Shown: in pieces, positions 15,344-24,438 of the stretch
Numbering within the stretch: position 1 is the first letter of the stretch
Layout of the letters: each line of letters opens with the position of its first letter
Source: Candidatus Gastranaerophilales bacterium
GTDB lineage: Bacteria; Cyanobacteriota; Vampirovibrionia; Gastranaerophilales; Gastranaerophilaceae
Direction: 5' to 3'
DNA: 64,000 nucleotides
NCBI GenBank assembly: GCA_944322755.1
Contig: CALUPY010000007.1
Location: 1 to 64,000 of the forward strand
The notes under the pieces: model-generated
Database searches by the model: none
The model's input: only the letters and a program-made list of their open reading frames with translations
What the model was told of the DNA's origin: nothing
Program-made: the position numbers and the translations under genes

Positions 15344-17487
15344 ATATTTAACTCTTTGTTGTAACATTTAAATTTTTCTATGATTTTTTCCTTATCACTC
15401 CAGAGGTTCCTTATATACTTTCCGGCAGAGGCAAAACTTTTGCCGTAGTATTTTTTATGAAACTCTATTTCCTCTTTTGTGATAACGTCGTTTGGATATT
15501 TTTCTTTTAATATGTGCAATGCCTTATTGTGCAAGTCTTTAGAGGAGAACAGTTTTTTGCTTTTGAAAAGTTTGCTGTTAATTATTGCAATTCTTGCCAG
15601 AGCAGCATAAGAATTTGCCAGCTGAAAATCTTTGTCAACAAGCCGTTCTCTTATATCTACAGCTGATAAGAAATATTCCTGCGCATCTTTGAAATTCTTG
15701 TTTTTAAGATTTATAAGCCCGAGTGTTTCATATACAGCAGCTATTTTTCTCTGCTCCGTATCATTCTTGCTGCTCAATATTTCTTTCACTTCTTCTGTTA
15801 TTTTCATAGGGTTGTGGGAAATATCTTTTTTGTTCAAAAGCAGCCCCAGATACTCTAATGTATATTTTTCAGCGTCGTAATATCTTTTTGCCTTGTAATT
15901 AATAAGTGCAGTACGTATCTTATGTTTAGCCATTATATCTTCGTTATTTTGGATTTTGCTAAAATATTTGTCCGCCTCATTCTGGGCACGTGCAGCCTGT
16001 GAATATTCAGAAGCAAGATAGAAAATTTCCGCTTTGTCTCTGTATGCGGAAAATAAAAATTTAGACAGTGTTTTATCATTTGATTTCTGCGCATAGATTT
16101 CTTTTATATCATTGAGTGCAAAATCGACTTTTTTCATTGAAGATTGAAAATCAGCACCCTGTTTTATTCCCGTAAGATTAAGATACACTGATGCAAGTTT
16201 TTTATTTATTTTATCCTTTGATTTTTCTATAACTCTGCGGCAAGCTTCATTTAATCTCTCATAATTAAATCCTTCGTAATCTTTAATCATATATTCAATC
16301 AAAGAGTGTGAATCAAGATGATTTTCTACTTTTAAATCTTTTATTTCTTTATCTATTTTTTCCCGGTCTTGCGGTTTTACAGCTTTTAGTTTCTGGCAGA
16401 TTCTTAATATTCTTTCTTTAGTCTTTTCATCCGGTGTTAACAATTTTTTTGCAGCCTCAAAGAATTTTGCGGATTTTTCAGGTGCATCTTTTCTGTAAAA
16501 ATCACCTAACATTTCATTCAGGTTAGATTTATATTCATTATTTTTTGCATAGGTTAAAAACTCTTGTGCAAACAGCGGAAAATCTTCATTTTTGCTCAAA
16601 AATAGATTTTTAACTATGGAATAATCTGCAATTTCCTTCAAAAAAGGCAAATTAATTGCTTCTGCAATTTTTGATACATTTTGAAATACAGCAGTCGATC
16701 TTTCAAAATTATTGTTCTGTGCATTTTCAAACTCGTTTAAACCATACAAAAGCAAATAGTCTGCAAAATCTTTTGTATAAATTTTTCCGGAATTTTCAAG
16801 GAAGTCAAGATTTTCAGTAAGTATTTCATTACTTTTTTCATAATTTCCTTCTTCAGATAAAGCAATACACATATTTAAAATTATATCTTTATCCCTCAGA
16901 CCCTTTGACTGCATTACCGTATATGCTGCTTTTATTGCAACATTTGAGGTCTCTTTATTTTTGAGTGTTCCTGACAAATATTTTAGGTACAAATATACCA
17001 TATTCTGGTATGGCTCATTCTCATATGCCAAAGAACTTATATCAAAAAGCTCTTCCTTTTTATTTAAAACAAGACTGCTTTCCTGAAAATTTTTCAGGCT
17101 GTCGAGTTTTATAAAAAAATCATCATCAGGAGCAGTGTTGTATGAATTTTTATAAAGCAAGTTTGATGTTTCATAATCCTCGAGAGCCTTATTTACACTA
17201 CCCATCAAATTACTTAATTCATAGTCTTTTTCAATATTCATTTTATTCCGCAGTTCATCAAAAAATATACCGGCACTTTTATACAAACCCTCCTGCGCAA
17301 ATACAAATAAAGAATTGTACAGGACATTATTCAAATCAAGCTCATTTTGGAGTTTCCGGGAATTATTTTTTTCTATTCTTTCCTTGTATTTATTCAGAGT
17401 ATCAATACCTGATAACTGTTCTATAGTATAATTCGCCTTTTTAAAGCTCACCTGAGCCTTATAACTGTTGATTTTTTCTACTTTCAT
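15334..17487 (-). CDS. TPR-rich protein with VSFKK N-terminal motif
   Basis: A 717-residue, almost wholly helical protein starting MKVEKINSYKAQVSFKKANY. Tetratricopeptide-like repeats are plain in the C-terminal half (for example AAVYETLGLINLKNKNFKDA, with the W/L-G-Y/A-F-A-P spacing) and weaker in the N-terminal half. Such solenoids bind other proteins, so it may act as a scaffold or chaperone for products of the surrounding genes. It ends within the start region of the 13001-15343 gene and begins six bases from the small TPR gene at 17493. No catalytic motif seen. Confidence 0.68.
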   Translation of the reverse strand: MKVEKINSYKAQVSFKKANYTIEQLSGIDTLNKYKERIEKNNSRKLQNELDLNNVLYNSLFVFAQEGLYKSAGIFFDELRNKMNIEKDYELSNLMGSVNKALEDYETSNLLYKNSYNTAPDDDFFIKLDSLKNFQESSLVLNKKEELFDISSLAYENEPYQNMVYLYLKYLSGTLKNKETSNVAIKAAYTVMQSKGLRDKDIILNMCIALSEEGNYEKSNEILTENLDFLENSGKIYTKDFADYLLLYGLNEFENAQNNNFERSTAVFQNVSKIAEAINLPFLKEIADYSIVKNLFLSKNEDFPLFAQEFLTYAKNNEYKSNLNEMLGDFYRKDAPEKSAKFFEAAKKLLTPDEKTKERILRICQKLKAVKPQDREKIDKEIKDLKVENHLDSHSLIEYMIKDYEGFNYERLNEACRRVIEKSKDKINKKLASVYLNLTGIKQGADFQSSMKKVDFALNDIKEIYAQKSNDKTLSKFLFSAYRDKAEIFYLASEYSQAARAQNEADKYFSKIQNNEDIMAKHKIRTALINYKAKRYYDAEKYTLEYLGLLLNKKDISHNPMKITEEVKEILSSKNDTEQRKIAAVYETLGLINLKNKNFKDAQEYFLSAVDIRERLVDKDFQLANSYAALARIAIINSKLFKSKKLFSSKDLHNKALHILKEKYPNDVITKEEIEFHKKYYGKSFASAGKYIRNLWSDKEKIIEKFKCYNKELNICE

Positions 17488-17492
17488 TTAAC

Positions 17493-17858
17493 CTATGCAT
17501 TCCATTCATTATTTTTTTGCGTATACTTCTTATCTGCAACTCTTTGCAAATCAAAATTAATATCCTGTTTCTCCCTGACCCTGGAAGCAGGAAGTGACTG
17601 TTCTGCCTTTATATAAAAAGCAGAGGCTTTATCATAAAGCCCCCTTTTTTCAAAAATACGTCCAATAGAATAAAAGATATTGAAATTATTGAGTTTGTGA
17701 CCGTTTTGAGAAAACTGTTCAATCACAGAATCCACAACATCTGTTTCTGTTTTTGGGGGATTTTGCAACAAAAAATTTTCTTTATCGTAATTTTTTCCAA
17801 AAGAATATGCTTTTGAATTTTTAAAATAACTCAACTGGCTAAAAAGAACAGTTCTCAT
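17493..17858 (-). CDS. small TPR-like protein with YSFGK motif
   Basis: A 121-residue protein starting MRTVLFSQLSYFKNSKAYSF; the SFGKNY motif is at residues 19-24. Residues 55-90 (NIFYSIGRIFEKRGLYDKAS) form a single TPR-like helix pair. It sits six bases upstream of the large TPR gene and probably shares its operon. It could be a small partner of the solenoid or the detached first part of the same protein. Function unknown. Confidence 0.6.
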   Translation of the reverse strand: MRTVLFSQLSYFKNSKAYSFGKNYDKENFLLQNPPKTETDVVDSVIEQFSQNGHKLNNFNIFYSIGRIFEKRGLYDKASAFYIKAEQSLPASRVREKQDINFDLQRVADKKYTQKNNEWNA

Positions 17859-17883
17859 AGCTTATTTTCCTCTTGGTTGTTAA

Positions 17884-18465
17884 TTAAAAATCTTGTTCAC
17901 CCTGTAAGGATTCCCAATCATGGGTATTAGAATCATAATCGGACATATCATCCTCTATGCGAAAATCATTATGGTGGTCTTGTGTTTTTAAATCTTCATG
18001 GTCGTTTTTATCACTACCATACAAATGTGCATATGGGTCTTCAGGCAAATCATTTGTTTCCTGTATTTTGGTTTCGTCTGATTTTTGTAAATCTTCTTGC
18101 TTTTTGAATTTTGTATTGTAGTTTTCTTTTACATCTGCAATTCCGTCTACGGTTTTATTTGCAAAATCTTTTGCGCTGTCTACAACATTAGAAAGTTTAT
18201 TAAATGCGCTGCTAATCATATCAGGTACAACTTCTGCTGCAGCAATCGTAGCTCCTGTCCCTTTTACAATTTTCTTAAGTGTATTCGGGCTTGAATCTGT
18301 TTTTTCTGGGGGTTGGGATGTAGAAAGCGTTACGCTGTCAGGTTCGTCTACTAGTATAGGAATGTAGACCAAATCCTCGTCTTTTGCACCATAATCTACA
18401 ATTTTTCCAAAACTGTTTTTAAAATGCAGATTTTGACAAAAAATCTTTGTGTTAAGTATTTTCAT
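17884..18465 (-). CDS. acidic hypothetical protein with NSFGK motif
   Basis: A 193-residue protein whose N-terminus reads MKILNTKIFCQNLHFKNSFG, with the motif at residues 17-20. A central helical stretch (KIVKGTGATIAAAEVVPDMI, then SAFNKLSNVVDSAKDFANK) is amphipathic and could associate with membrane or form a coiled coil. The last 60 residues are strongly acidic with many Asp, Glu and His, suggesting disorder or metal binding. It is the first gene of the minus-strand block running to 6 kb. No family recognised. Confidence 0.58.
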   Translation of the reverse strand: MKILNTKIFCQNLHFKNSFGKIVDYGAKDEDLVYIPILVDEPDSVTLSTSQPPEKTDSSPNTLKKIVKGTGATIAAAEVVPDMISSAFNKLSNVVDSAKDFANKTVDGIADVKENYNTKFKKQEDLQKSDETKIQETNDLPEDPYAHLYGSDKNDHEDLKTQDHHNDFRIEDDMSDYDSNTHDWESLQGEQDF

Positions 18466-18632
18466 TATACCTTCTCTCTTTTTTTAAAATTATAAAAAAA
18501 CATTTAAATTAACTATTATAATAATAGTAATATATTTTTTTTGTTATTTATGAAGAGCAATTGTAATAATTTTTAATAAAAGCATAACAAATAATGAATG
18601 AATACTTTTAAAGACGCAATCCGGATATAAAC

Positions 18633-19835
18633 CTAGTCGTCGCTGTTCCATTCTACATTTCTGGTAGAATACATAACAAGAGCCATTATAAAAAATAATA
18701 CCAGGCTGCCTATGAGCAAAGACAAATCCTGTAACGCAAGAAGTACATACAGAAATGCGTATAGCAGTGTCATAATCAACGTAATCAGAAGTGCAAATTT
18801 TTTGTTTTCTCTTTTTGTAATGACAAAATGCGTGTATGTTCCTATCAGACCGATTGTCATCAAAGCAGCCATAATATAAGACGCCCAGAACGGAAGGAAC
18901 TCTGAGCCGGAGACAAGCAAAAGATAAAATATAAGCATTGCACCGCCCATCATAAGGTACTGCAGCTGATGAATAGGTTTTTTCTTTGAAGACGCAACCT
19001 CAAAAATGTAATATGCAAGAAAAGTCAATGACAAAAAGAGAAACGCATATTTTACGGCTCTTGTTGCCATTCTGTAATTATCGACAGGAAGCAGGAATGA
19101 GACACCGGCTCTCGGCTTTGTAAGAGAAGACGCCGCAATTGCGGGAATATTCCATTCTGCCTCAAAACTATTATTTTCTATTTCTTTTTCGGATGGCAGA
19201 AAATCACCGTCAAAGCTCGGATTGCTCCAGTTTCCTTCAATCTCAATTTCATTGTTTAAACCACCAGGAACCACATAAATATTGTTTATCCCGCGAACCT
19301 GATATTTTATTTCAAAAGGAATATTTTTTGCAGATGTAGAAATAGCTTTTGAATACTTTTTAGACGTATGAGTAACAGCTTTATCAGAGAGCAGCTTAAT
19401 TTCTGGCTGTGAGACAAAACCTTTGGAGTCTGTAACACTGAACGACAAATCTGATTCCATATTCTTCATATTTCCATAGGAATTAATAAAATCACCTTTT
19501 AGTTCAACATCTGCCGTATACACAGGAACTGTAAAAACCCCTTTTTTCCTTGTCTCTGCTTTGACCTTGACTTCTGCTTCGTAATTGTTGAGTTCCAGAG
19601 ATTTTTGTATTGTTCCTTTTTTGTCCGGTATATTCAAAGTAAGTGCAGGCGGTTCTATAATCTGGGAATCCGCCCAGGCTATCTTTACATTCCTTACAGC
19701 TTCATTTCTATAAGACTCTCTGTCCCGTATAACTCCGCTCATAAAAGCAATGGGAATAAGCAAAAGAAGCAGCATTCCCAATACAATATAAAACTTTTTA
19801 ACTTTTCTGCTTACTGATTTTTTTTGCTCATTCAT
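18633..19835 (-). CDS. creD: CreD-family inner-membrane protein
   Basis: A 400-residue member of the CreD family. An N-terminal transmembrane helix (about 14-35) is followed by a large extracytoplasmic domain (about 40-255). The C-terminal membrane domain has five or six helices and family signatures such as VSFLLPVDNYRMATRAVKYA, HQLQYLMMGGAMLIFYLLL and MYSTRNVEW. In Escherichia coli creD belongs to the CreBC regulon and its loss or excess affects envelope properties; its molecular activity is unknown. It stands alone here, with no creBC two-component genes adjacent. GTG 19838 is an alternative start three bases upstream. Confidence 0.9.
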   Translation of the reverse strand: MNEQKKSVSRKVKKFYIVLGMLLLLLIPIAFMSGVIRDRESYRNEAVRNVKIAWADSQIIEPPALTLNIPDKKGTIQKSLELNNYEAEVKVKAETRKKGVFTVPVYTADVELKGDFINSYGNMKNMESDLSFSVTDSKGFVSQPEIKLLSDKAVTHTSKKYSKAISTSAKNIPFEIKYQVRGINNIYVVPGGLNNEIEIEGNWSNPSFDGDFLPSEKEIENNSFEAEWNIPAIAASSLTKPRAGVSFLLPVDNYRMATRAVKYAFLFLSLTFLAYYIFEVASSKKKPIHQLQYLMMGGAMLIFYLLLVSGSEFLPFWASYIMAALMTIGLIGTYTHFVITKRENKKFALLITLIMTLLYAFLYVLLALQDLSLLIGSLVLFFIMALVMYSTRNVEWNSDD

Positions 19836-19935
19836 CACACTAAACTCCTTTTTGTTAATTTTTTACAAAAAAGCAGAATAGTGCAACTCTTTATTAAGAA
19901 AAATATACAGTTAGCACAAATGCTACAGAATTTTC

Positions 19936-21786
19936 CTATGCAACAAATTCTCTGCTAAAATGATAGTTTAAGTATTCCTGTGATTCTTTTGAATCACTAT
20001 TTTTCTTCATTTGTGTTTTAATTTTATCCGAATCAGGAGAGCTGCATATAGTAATAGCTTTTGAAGGGCTGTATTTCTGAATCATTTGAACTACAAAGTC
20101 AACTCCTCTTTTTTCGCTGAGCTTAACAAGTTCAACAAGCTGCGGGGTTGTGATAGAAGCGGATGAAAATTTTATTTTGTCGATATTTCTCGGATTTTTT
20201 GCTATTTCTGAAAGTAATGCAACATTGTATCCGTATTTCTTTATGATAGCCATGCCTGCTTCAAAAGTTATATTCGGGTTCGTAAACAATGCTTTTACGA
20301 CTTCGGGTTTCTCAAGACAAAGCTGAATCATTGTATCAGCAGCTGTTCCATATTTGGCTCTGAAATCAGTAGCAAGTTTTTGATAATAAGCTTTTTTATC
20401 AGCTTCTGTTTCATTGCTGTCGACAGAATCATTCTCTGTTTTAAATATATTATTATTTGTGACTGAAGTAAATGTTTCAACAGTAGATAAACTAAAACCG
20501 GACGTAGTATTAGGAATATCAGCACTGTCTGAGTTGTCAGAAGTATCTTCTGTTAACTCTCCTGATAAAGCTGCTTTTGTTTCGACCATAGCATCTACAG
20601 CAGCTTCTGAAGAAGGATCACTCATAACCTTTTCACCGTATGCAGTAGCTTCATCTCCGCTTATGCTGTCATATTTTGCATATTCAAGAACTTTTCCGGT
20701 GTATTTTTCTATTTCGCTTACACTTTTGTCAACCATATAGTTTGTCTGGTTTAAAAGAGCTTCTTTACCGAATTTGTCATTGCCTTTGCTGTCTTTCGTT
20801 CCCAGAAGCTGTTCGTATGACGGAATCATGTCTGGATTTTTGACAAGATTTGAACTGATGCCCAAAAGATGTTTTCCGTCCATATCATCTTTTTTTGCAG
20901 TGTTAATAATTGCATTATGCGCTTTAGGTTCATCCACCATATGTTTTGCAACTTTTACATTGACAGTACCTTCATACTTCGGATTGTCATTCTCATCTTT
21001 TATTTCGCCAAGTTCTGAAATGTTTTCAGTATAGTCAATTTTTTCTTTATCAGACATTTCCTCCATATTCTTGGCAATCTCTTTAATATCTTTGTTTTTG
21101 TAAACTTTTCTGTCTTCAATGAATTTGTCTAAAAATTCTTCACATTTTTCAGGAGCTTTACTAAGCATTTCTGCAATAAATGCTCTATCCTCAGGTGACA
21201 TAGATTTACGCAATTTTGCAAGTTTTTTAATATTTCTGGTTAATCTTCTTGCCATTTTTTCCGGATCCATTTTTTCTACTTCATCAGCAGACATAGACGC
21301 AAAAAACATATTTTTCTTTTGTGATTTTGTTAATTTATTAAAACGTTTCAAACATTCAAGAACATCTTTTCCTGTCAACTCTTTATTTCTTATCAATTCA
21401 GAGAAAAGAGTCAATGAATTTTCGTCTTTTAGCTGTTTTTCTATTTCAGCTGCTTCATCAGCGCTGAATTTTACCATGACATTTTCGTCTTTAAGGGCTT
21501 CTGACGGATTGTTTACATATTTCTCTGCAAACCTTTTATTTGCAACAATATGTTCTTTTATATGGTCAATATTCTTTTTCTTGAAGATATCACCAAATTC
21601 ATCCTGTGACGTTTTCGAGTCAGTAGTACTTTTATTAACTTTCTGTGTGAAAATATCAATATTTTTAATTGATTCTGAAACAGCATTTTTTGAATCGTTA
21701 ACTTTTTTCTGTTCAGAATTTTCTATTTTCTTTTTAACAGATAAGTCACTAAAATTATTAAAATAATTAACTGCTTCCTCAGTCAT
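19936..21786 (-). CDS. large helical hypothetical protein
   Basis: A protein of about 616 residues, mostly charged helical sequence. ATG 21786 (MTEEAVNYFNNF) follows AGAGGG, whereas the upstream TTG lacks a site. The middle carries a Ser/Thr/Asp-rich, likely disordered segment (about residues 410-460). The region after it (TMIQLCLEKPEVVKALFTNP) and parts of the N-terminal half show repeated short helices of the HEAT or leucine-rich-variant type. No signal peptide, membrane helix or catalytic motif. It lacks the SFxx motif of the genes downstream. Function unknown. Confidence 0.58.
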   Translation of the reverse strand: MTEEAVNYFNNFSDLSVKKKIENSEQKKVNDSKNAVSESIKNIDIFTQKVNKSTTDSKTSQDEFGDIFKKKNIDHIKEHIVANKRFAEKYVNNPSEALKDENVMVKFSADEAAEIEKQLKDENSLTLFSELIRNKELTGKDVLECLKRFNKLTKSQKKNMFFASMSADEVEKMDPEKMARRLTRNIKKLAKLRKSMSPEDRAFIAEMLSKAPEKCEEFLDKFIEDRKVYKNKDIKEIAKNMEEMSDKEKIDYTENISELGEIKDENDNPKYEGTVNVKVAKHMVDEPKAHNAIINTAKKDDMDGKHLLGISSNLVKNPDMIPSYEQLLGTKDSKGNDKFGKEALLNQTNYMVDKSVSEIEKYTGKVLEYAKYDSISGDEATAYGEKVMSDPSSEAAVDAMVETKAALSGELTEDTSDNSDSADIPNTTSGFSLSTVETFTSVTNNNIFKTENDSVDSNETEADKKAYYQKLATDFRAKYGTAADTMIQLCLEKPEVVKALFTNPNITFEAGMAIIKKYGYNVALLSEIAKNPRNIDKIKFSSASITTPQLVELVKLSEKRGVDFVVQMIQKYSPSKAITICSSPDSDKIKTQMKKNSDSKESQEYLNYHFSREFVA

Positions 21787-21988
21787 TGCTCTATCCCTCT
21801 TGTCATCAGCTACAAGCAATTTTTATTTTTTATCCCTATTCTCTCTTATGCTTATAGCTATACTGTATTTATCCCTTTGTATATATAAAGGATATCAAAA
21901 TAGAATAATTGCTTACTTTACATAATTTATTAAGAAATATTACAAAAACATTCTAAAATTTCTGTCAAAACATAACTGAAGAGCGTTT

Positions 21989-24208
21989 TTAGAGAGTTCT
22001 TAAGAAATTAGCAGCCTGCATTTCTGCCTGTTCCGCTTTCAAAATTGCTGCATTAACTTCATTGTACTTAGCCTGTATTGCAGGGTCGACAATAGTTTCA
22101 TCTCCAAGAATAGGATTAGGAATATATGTTCTTTTTATTGGCGGTGTATTTGTAGCAGCAGAGGTTATACTCTGAGAAGCTGCCGGCTGCAGAGTCTGAG
22201 AAGCCGGATGCTGAGTATTGGCAGGATTTGTGTGTTTATTATTCATCATATCAACAAGATTGCCGGGCTGTGTAGTCTGTCCTGCGGTCTGAATTGTGCT
22301 ATTAGAAGGAGTTTTATACTTGTTATTCATTATATCAATAAGGTTGCCACTCTGCCCCGAAATAGCCGGAGTAACTGGGTTATTGTTCGATTGTTGTTGC
22401 GCATTTGGGGTTTCTTCGGGTTTAGGGGCGTCAAGGATGGAGTTTGTAGGCTTACCGAATATTTTGTGAGATATTTTCACCGCCCAATTACTGAATATCG
22501 GAGAAATTACAGCCATAATAAGCGCTGTTCTGCCAACGAAACCTCCTACTGCTTTCAATTTATGTGGAAGCGCCGCAAAAGTGTTTCTCAATGCGGTAAA
22601 CGGAACCTGCGCAAGATTTTTCGGTTTAACTTTAAGAGGTCTTACTGATTCCCTGACTCGGCCTATGCTTAATAGCTGCCCAATCCATTTTACAGGTTTT
22701 TGCCACGGTTTAAGATTGCCGTTGGCGCGTGTTTCATAACCTTTTATAATATTTTTGAGCTTGTAATAATTTTTTGCATCTCCTGCTTTTGCGGCCTTTT
22801 TGGCAAGTGAAACAGCCCTGTGATAATTTTTGTAATCCTTTTTATCCATACCGAGGAATTTCAGACCTGCGACACTATTCAATGCACGCATTTGAATACC
22901 CATAGTCAGCGTATAAGCCATCATGCTGACGAGTTCTTCCATAAATGTAGAAACTTTTTCGCCTTTAGGTGCGTCTACTGCTGATTTTAAAGACTGACCG
23001 ATGAATAAAGCCTGTAGGAGCACCCCCATTTTTCCCCCGACCAAACCGTTTGTCAATGCTTCAATGCTGCGGAACATACCGCCTGAGAGTTTTGCACCGA
23101 ATGAAGAGTTAAGGGTCTTATAATTGTTTATAAGTTTATATTTATTCAAAATTTCATTGAAGGTAACTTTTTCTCTTAAAAATTTAGGAATCATCCATTT
23201 GGGCATAAACATCGAGCCGCCGTTTGAGTGAAGAATTTTATTTTTCAACGCCGGGTCTTTTGCATACTCTTCAATTTTTTGAATTATTTCTTTTTTGTAC
23301 TTATAGCTGTCTTTTTCTGCCAGATGAATAAGTTTTGTAAGCTCCTTATCCACAGACAGATACTCTGTATTTTTAAGTATTTTTTTCAGAAGTTTTTTAT
23401 CTGTCGGATTTGCAAGAAAATCATCAAGCGCCTTTAGAACAGCAGGATTTTTAGACTGTTTATATTTAAAAGCTTCTATTGCATCTTTAAATTGTGAAGG
23501 ATTTGCAGCATATCCTGTCATAAGCAGCTGATTCTGGGGAAGTTTAAATTCTGTAAGAACCAAATTTAAATTTTTTGCAGAAGGATTCGAAATAAATGTT
23601 TCAAGAAGATGCATCTGAGACGGAGAATAGAGCAGTCTGTTTCTCACGGCATCCAGCTGAGTTACATATTTGGACGGATCTTTTGCATAATTTTTAATCA
23701 GATCTGACGCTTGCAATGATGAATAATTTTTCAACGCATCGAGTGCGTTTCCAACAAGATATCCACGAACGCTATGTGCCTGCGGTTGTCCCATCGGCCC
23801 GGCCATACCGGGTTTGTTCATCATTGTATTCAGTGCTTCACTGTTTTTAACGAAAGAACTATTTCTGATTTTATCTATATAGTTTGTGACAGCTGTATTA
23901 AATTTCGAAAAGAGCGGTTTTTTAGCCACATTATTGGCGGAATTTTCAATTTTGCTGAAAAACGTGTCAGAATAGTCTTTTCTGAGCGCCTTATTTACAA
24001 ATTCAGAAGCGCCCATTAAAGCAGCCGTACCACCGACAACTCCGCCTACAAGAATTCCTGTATTGCCCTGTTCAACCTTTTCTGCCTGTTTTAAAAGGGG
24101 ATTGTTTTCAAGAACCGCACCGTTTGAGACAGGTCCCGTAAAATTTGCTTTAGCCTGTCCTGGTGTATTATTATAATATATCTGCGAATTGTTTATATTT
24201 GGCTGCAT
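21989..24208 (-). CDS. large membrane-associated hypothetical protein with ANFTG motif
   Basis: A 739-residue protein. The N-terminus contains AKANFTGPVS near residues 19-28, close to the neighbourhood motif, then a hydrophobic segment (GILVGGVVGGTAALMGASEF, about 50-69). Further hydrophobic helices occur near residues 390-440 and 560-580. The C-terminal 160 residues are Pro/Gln/Asn/Thr-rich and low in complexity, with a repeated NL[IV]D[IM]MNNK unit (two copies). This pattern suggests an envelope protein with a flexible tail. No family recognised. Confidence 0.55.
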   Translation of the reverse strand: MQPNINNSQIYYNNTPGQAKANFTGPVSNGAVLENNPLLKQAEKVEQGNTGILVGGVVGGTAALMGASEFVNKALRKDYSDTFFSKIENSANNVAKKPLFSKFNTAVTNYIDKIRNSSFVKNSEALNTMMNKPGMAGPMGQPQAHSVRGYLVGNALDALKNYSSLQASDLIKNYAKDPSKYVTQLDAVRNRLLYSPSQMHLLETFISNPSAKNLNLVLTEFKLPQNQLLMTGYAANPSQFKDAIEAFKYKQSKNPAVLKALDDFLANPTDKKLLKKILKNTEYLSVDKELTKLIHLAEKDSYKYKKEIIQKIEEYAKDPALKNKILHSNGGSMFMPKWMIPKFLREKVTFNEILNKYKLINNYKTLNSSFGAKLSGGMFRSIEALTNGLVGGKMGVLLQALFIGQSLKSAVDAPKGEKVSTFMEELVSMMAYTLTMGIQMRALNSVAGLKFLGMDKKDYKNYHRAVSLAKKAAKAGDAKNYYKLKNIIKGYETRANGNLKPWQKPVKWIGQLLSIGRVRESVRPLKVKPKNLAQVPFTALRNTFAALPHKLKAVGGFVGRTALIMAVISPIFSNWAVKISHKIFGKPTNSILDAPKPEETPNAQQQSNNNPVTPAISGQSGNLIDIMNNKYKTPSNSTIQTAGQTTQPGNLVDMMNNKHTNPANTQHPASQTLQPAASQSITSAATNTPPIKRTYIPNPILGDETIVDPAIQAKYNEVNAAILKAEQAEMQAANFLRTL

Positions 24209-24402
24209 AGCACGCTCACACTATCACCTACATTATAATAAAAACATTCTTTTGAAAATTATTGCTAAAAAAATTATAAATGTATCTATAATGAAACATG
24301 TAAAAACAAAGAATGCAAATCATTATTTATATACAAGATACTGATACATTCCCAAAATAGCAAATAACAGTCAAAGCTGTAAATACTTTCGGTTTGAACA
24401 AT

Positions 24403-24432
24403 AAAAAATGCGGTTTTAAAACCGCATTTTTT
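24403..24432. terminator. bidirectional terminator downstream of dapL
   Basis: AAAAAATGCGGTTT pairs with AAACCGCATTTTTT, giving a GC-centred stem flanked by A and T runs on both sides. It lies just past the dapL stop codon and can end transcription in either direction. Confidence 0.85.
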
Positions 24433-24438
24433 ATTTTA

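Noticed and set aside
21119-21766. 215-codon plus-strand frame
   Set aside because: Antisense to the 19936-21786 gene, with the same Ser/Phe-rich shadow composition.
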